In this document: one piece after another, positions 63,501 through 64,000 of the stretch | How positions within the stretch are numbered: position 1 is the stretch's first letter | How the letters are laid out: each line of letters begins with the position of its first letter | Notes under the pieces: generated by a model | The model's database searches: none | What the model saw: the letters and a program-made list of their open reading frames with translations, nothing else | What the model was told of the DNA's origin: nothing | Assembly: GCA_907165275.2 (NCBI GenBank) | Contig: OU015672.1 | Coordinates: 4,508,501 to 4,572,500 of the forward strand | Direction: 5' to 3' | Origin: Zygaena filipendulae | Lineage: Eukaryota; Arthropoda; Insecta; Lepidoptera; Zygaenidae | Length of the DNA stretch: 64,000 bases | Program-made: the position numbers and the translations under genes

Positions 63501-64000
63501 CACGTTTGATGATTTTAACAATTTGTCCTCAGAGACTGCCTGATAACTACTCTGGTGAACTGCTTCACGTCATTCTTCTCAGGATTTGTCATCTTCACAT
63601 ATTTAGGCTTCATGTCACACAAGCAAGGTGTTCCCATATCATCTGTGGCGACGGAAGGTATAGTAATCTTTTATCATATGTTTAGTTCTGAGGGTGGACT
63701 TTAGTTTAATTACTACTTTTTTCATATACTTTAATAATGCTCTCATTGTCTGTCTTAATGACGTCCTTATAATCACGAAATTTTGAAATTGGTTTTAACA
63801 AAGCGTCGATCGTGATTTAAGGAGGCCGAATAGAACCCATTGCTCGTAGACCCCCTTGGAACCGTGCCTGATCCTACCAGAGATTAAGGACTAGTTTTTT
63901 CGCATTTAGGTCCTGGTTTGGTATTCCAAGTGTATCCTGAAGCGGTGGCCACTCTACCCGGTGCCAGTCTATGGGCGATGCTGTTTTTCTTCATGCTCAT
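45507..64000 (+). CDS. SLC6 monoamine transporter, octopamine-transporter-like, 3' incomplete
   Basis: Fourteen exons join with matching phases to 526 codons; the frame is open at the window end. Residues 1-165 are a cytosolic, Ser/Gly-rich, probably disordered tail. RETWG (169-173) leads into TM1 with [17 protein letters not shown]; Asp188 is the amine-binding Asp of monoamine carriers. TM2 has [19 protein letters not shown]3 is [14 protein letters not shown]. Extracellular loop 2 has the Cys289/Cys298 pair and sequons at 305 and 308. TM4-TM7 and the start of TM8 follow, with the unwound TM6 reading YSVGAGFG. Family members take up dopamine, serotonin, noradrenaline or octopamine with Na+ and Cl- at the plasma membrane. 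Drosophila DAT, as recalled, has Asp where TM3 here has Ser and Pro where TM6 has Ala, so it is not plain DAT. Lepidoptera have an octopamine transporter, my best guess. The start has an in-frame stop 12 bp upstream and G at -3 and +4. TM8-TM12 and the C-tail are missing (window edge). Confidence 0.93.
45583..45819 (+). mobile_element. Helitron-like element beside exon 1 donor
   Basis: It starts TCTATACATATAAAATGCG (or TC at 45578) and ends GCGAGGGACAGCTAG before T. The internal CTCAGGGGATGAAAAGGGG block marks a distinct subfamily. It begins only 7-12 bp downstream of the exon 1 splice donor. Confidence 0.75.
45832..46014 (+). mobile_element. Helitron-like element, diverged
   Basis: It has ATTCCTTACAATTGTAAATCC-like 5' sequence and an end GCGGCGGGGAACAACTTG. 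It sits 13 bp after the previous copy. Confidence 0.6.
46018..46390 (+). mobile_element. Helitron-like copy carrying a hAT MITE
   Basis: AATATTATAAATGCGAAAATG at 46018 and the continuation CATAAAATTTTACGTACAG at 46347 form one Helitron-like copy, interrupted exactly at 46070-46338. Its 3' end is lost. Confidence 0.65.
46070..46338. mobile_element. hAT MITE, 269 bp
   Basis: Ends CACAGGCGTCTTTA and TAGAGACGCCACTG are imperfect inverted repeats flanked by an 8-bp duplication, ATTTCACG (46062-46069 and 46339-46346). Inner blocks GGGGGCGCC and GGGGGCGCT also mirror each other. Confidence 0.85.
46424..46620. repeat. SINE head fragments
   Basis: TTGGTGTAGTGGTTAG (A box) and GGGTTCGACCCGC (B box) at about 46424-46460 lie only 15 bp apart, too close for a tRNA. 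On the minus strand GCGGATTCGATCTCAGC (about 46580-46600) is another B-box piece. Confidence 0.5.
46653..46770 (-). mobile_element. Helitron-like element (minus), partial
   Basis: CTAGCTGTCCCCCGCGG at 46653, then GGAACAAAAAGTACCG and AGATCCAAAGATTATATAGA. The 5' half is shortened. Confidence 0.65.
47995..48270 (+). pseudogene. LINE RT fragment split by a LINE tail
   Basis: The plus strand reads [12 protein letters not shown] and, after an insert (about 48043-48085, ACTTTATTTGACACAACACA), [20 protein letters not shown]. These correspond to YADVCYCDLTEAQLDRLERL of the 34-kb LINE ORF2. So a related LINE fragment was hit by another tail. Confidence 0.7.
48610..49930 (-). mobile_element. Composite element, copy 2 (reversed)
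   Basis: It reads, in reverse order to copy 1, the foldback (about 48620-49040, with TTGGTTTGTGCTACCACT arms, more diverged), the AGTCCGTTTGTAAATTTATC link, then tandem units (GATGATCAGTTCCACTTC, CTTTCCGAAAGCAAATGAAC) and the end CTTTTTGGAAGTCGGTTAA. The same part order as in copy 1 shows the composite moved as one unit. Confidence 0.75.
50112..50562. other. 3' end of SLC6 intron 1
   Basis: AT-rich with long A/T runs (50224-50275). No repeat family is recognised. Confidence 0.4.
50563..50630 (+). CDS. SLC6 exon 2
   Basis: Completes an Asp codon from exon 1, then [20 protein letters not shown] and LQ. Acceptor TTTGTAG, donor CAG/GTAACA, phase 0. Confidence 0.85.
51050..51187 (+). mobile_element. 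Helitron-like copy upstream of exon 3
   Basis: CAACCGATCATCACGAAATC, GATACAGAAAAGGATAGGG and the end GCAGGTAACAGCTAG. The 5' part is eroded. Confidence 0.6.
51230..51331 (+). CDS. SLC6 exon 3
   Basis: 34 codons of charged N-terminal tail ([25 protein letters not shown]). Acceptor AATGCAG, donor ATG/GTGAGA. A Helitron-like 3' end finishes 43 bp upstream. Confidence 0.85.
51851..52025 (+). CDS. SLC6 exon 4
   Basis: 58 codons plus one base, GC-rich ([32 protein letters not shown]). Acceptor CCACCACAG, donor TAG/GTAACT, phase 1. Gly-rich and disordered. Confidence 0.88.
52655..52825 (-). mobile_element. Helitron-like element (minus)
   Basis: CTCGCGGTTCCACGCGG, AATCGGTCCAGTAGTTTTTG and TTTATAATATTAGTTT. 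The CTAG end is lost. Confidence 0.65.
53655..54105. mobile_element. Two adjacent GTAAC-TIR MITEs (copies 2 and 3)
   Basis: 53655-53880 (TATTATGTAACTTTTGTGGC to AAAGTTACATAATAGCC) and 53905-54105 (TATGTAACTTTTGTTGCTAT onward, right end degraded). They match 19672-19896. The short spacer GATCAGCAGGGC also occurs at copy 1's left flank. Confidence 0.7.
54940..55112 (+). mobile_element. Helitron-like copy
   Basis: ACTCAACCGATCATATCATG, ATCCCGGAATCCCCGCGG and the end TGCGGAGAAAAGTTAG. Confidence 0.6.
55408..55715 (-). repeat. Two poly-A SINE-like fragments
   Basis: At 55411 and 55562, T-runs lead to TAGGGGGCAAACGGGCAAG, followed by GATGGTAAGTGATTACC or CATAGACATCTGCAACACC. They are the same family as 14880-15045 and lie in the same orientation. 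Confidence 0.65.
56706..57165. mobile_element. MITE, about 460 bp
   Basis: The left block (GGTAAAATTAGCTGCAAATA, TTTACAGGGCTGAAAGTATA) is the inverse of the right block (TATACTTTCAACCCTGTAAA, TATTGGCAGTTAATTTTACC) over about 65 bp. The centre holds GC-rich CGGCGCGCGGCATG and tandem-like CATTGACCTTTAG. Confidence 0.75.
57653..57733 (+). CDS. SLC6 exon 5
   Basis: Codes [20 protein letters not shown] and RVNSIKP. Acceptor CTGCTTTCCAG, donor CTG/GTACGT, phase 1 to 1. Confidence 0.88.
57734..58187. other. SLC6 intron 5
   Basis: Short AT-rich intron with no repeat recognised. Confidence 0.5.
58188..58310 (+). CDS. SLC6 exon 6: TM1
   Basis: Codes the RETWG lead-in and all of TM1 with the monoamine Asp and [14 protein letters not shown]. 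Acceptor TTGTGACAG, donor GGCG/GTAAGA. Confidence 0.97.
58568..58699 (+). CDS. SLC6 exon 7: TM2
   Basis: Codes [20 protein letters not shown] and [20 protein letters not shown], ending LFK. Donor AAAG/GTAAGA. Confidence 0.97.
58700..59673. other. SLC6 intron 7
   Basis: AT-rich. A degraded Helitron-like trace is possible at 59430-59640 (TTTCCCTCGGGAACTCC). Otherwise nothing is recognised. Confidence 0.4.
59674..59736 (+). CDS. SLC6 exon 8: TM3 first half
   Basis: Codes [20 protein letters not shown] and I. Acceptor TATATTTCAG, donor ATTG/GTGAAT. Confidence 0.95.
59737..60432. other. SLC6 intron 8, first part
   Basis: Very AT-rich with long T runs. No repeat or exon recognised. Confidence 0.45.
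60433..60625 (+). mobile_element. Helitron-like element, 193 bp
   Basis: It starts TCTGAATATTATAAATGCG after A, carries the full hairpin CCGCGGGTGAAACCGCGG, and ends GGAACAGCTAG before T. This is one of the best-preserved copies. Confidence 0.82.
60825..61330 (+). mobile_element. SINE interrupted by Helitron-like copies
   Basis: A degraded tRNA-like head (60845-60900) and CCAGTCTGGGCGTG (60942-60955) precede minus Helitron-like sequence at 60961-61228 (CTAGCTGTCCCCCGCGA; GGACAAACAACGTGACACG). The SINE body resumes at 61262-61330 (CCACGTTTGCTTGGTTTCC). It ends about 30 bp before exon 9. Confidence 0.6.
61361..61538 (+). CDS. SLC6 exon 9: TM3 end and loop 2
   Basis: Codes [16 protein letters not shown], the Cys-x8-Cys loop and two N-glycosylation sequons. 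Acceptor GCGCCGCAG, donor TTCA/GTAAGA. It is strikingly GC-rich compared with its flanks. Confidence 0.95.
61840..62000 (-). mobile_element. TGACGTCA MITE, rearranged partial copy
   Basis: TTTTTACGTAATCAAAAAAT, CGCGTGACGTCACAACG and CTACAAGACGGCCTAAAAAC, ending TTGACAAGCCCATT. Internally deleted relative to 39563-39889. Confidence 0.6.
62005..62135 (+). mobile_element. Helitron-like 3' portion beside exon 10
   Basis: GGGAACTCCGAAATTACCGC and the end CGCGGGGACAACTAG before T, 32 bp before the exon 10 start. Confidence 0.65.
62168..62301 (+). CDS. SLC6 exon 10: TM4
   Basis: Codes [16 protein letters not shown] and [20 protein letters not shown]. Acceptor TTTTTACAG, donor TCAG/GTATGC. A Helitron-like 3' end stops 32 bp upstream. 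Confidence 0.96.
62302..63312. other. SLC6 introns 10 and 11
   Basis: Intron 10 (62302-62626) and intron 11 (62767-63312) show no recognisable repeat or RNA gene. Confidence 0.45.
62627..62766 (+). CDS. SLC6 exon 11: TM5
   Basis: Codes [20 protein letters not shown] and [20 protein letters not shown], ending KDTQ. Donor CAA/GTAAGT, phase 0. Confidence 0.97.
63313..63416 (+). CDS. SLC6 exon 12: TM6
   Basis: Codes [20 protein letters not shown] and [14 protein letters not shown]. Acceptor ACACTCTAG, donor ATAG/GTAAGA. Contains the SYASYN Na+-site segment. Confidence 0.97.
63533..63657 (+). CDS. SLC6 exon 13: TM7
   Basis: Codes [20 protein letters not shown] and [20 protein letters not shown], ending E. 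Acceptor TTGTCCTCAG, donor GAAG/GTATAG. Confidence 0.97.
63910..64000 (+). CDS. SLC6 exon 14: TM8 start, cut by window
   Basis: Codes [20 protein letters not shown] and [10 protein letters not shown] up to the window edge. Acceptor CGCATTTAG. Confidence 0.95.

Overview
This is animal nuclear DNA, almost certainly from a moth or butterfly. It is AT-rich, its genes have short exons with GT/AG introns, and most of it is old and new transposon sequence. The strongest taxonomic sign is about 50 copies or fragments of one short Helitron-like family. It begins with TC, often followed by TACTAATATTATAA, has a GC-rich hairpin near the 3' end, ends in CTAG and sits between A and T. I recall this pattern for the lepidopteran Lep1-type non-autonomous Helitrons. 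Bombyx-style tRNA-derived SINEs, LINE 3' tails and hAT and mariner remnants agree.

Layout: 1-3.5 kb holds retrotransposon remnants (a non-LTR ORF2 tail and an LTR-type gag pseudogene). 4.0-5.25 kb (minus) holds two or three exon-like segments of a protein I do not recognise. 8.07-9.18 kb (plus) is a complete two-exon gene for an 85-residue protein consisting of the N-terminal dynein-attachment domain of CCDC103/DNAAF19. 10.18-13.86 kb (minus) is a complete three-exon gene for a 138-residue CFAP144 (FAM183) protein. These two axoneme genes converge. 14-45 kb is a transposon-dense intergenic stretch. It contains a nearly full-length non-LTR retrotransposon (34.2-37.4 kb), a mariner split by later insertions (22.8-25.3 kb), a large inverted duplication (41.7-43.3 kb) and many MITEs. 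45.5 kb to the window end (plus) is a 14-exon, 3'-incomplete gene for an SLC6 Na+/Cl--dependent monoamine transporter. I could join 526 codons with every splice phase agreeing. It reads as a dopamine/octopamine/serotonin-type carrier, and my best guess is the octopamine transporter known from Lepidoptera. Its first intron contains a 3,000-bp hAT element with a perfect 8-bp target duplication.

Function: the two ciliary genes would act in sperm flagella and chordotonal sensory cilia. The SLC6 protein would clear a biogenic amine at the plasma membrane of neurons or glia. I found no new multi-gene system. The best leads are the truncated CCDC103-type gene, the unrecognised gene at 4-5 kb, the substrate-site differences in the transporter, a composite tandem-repeat-plus-foldback element in two opposite copies, and transposon ends lying within 7 to 50 bp of transporter splice sites.

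All homology statements come from recalled family motifs. No database search was possible.
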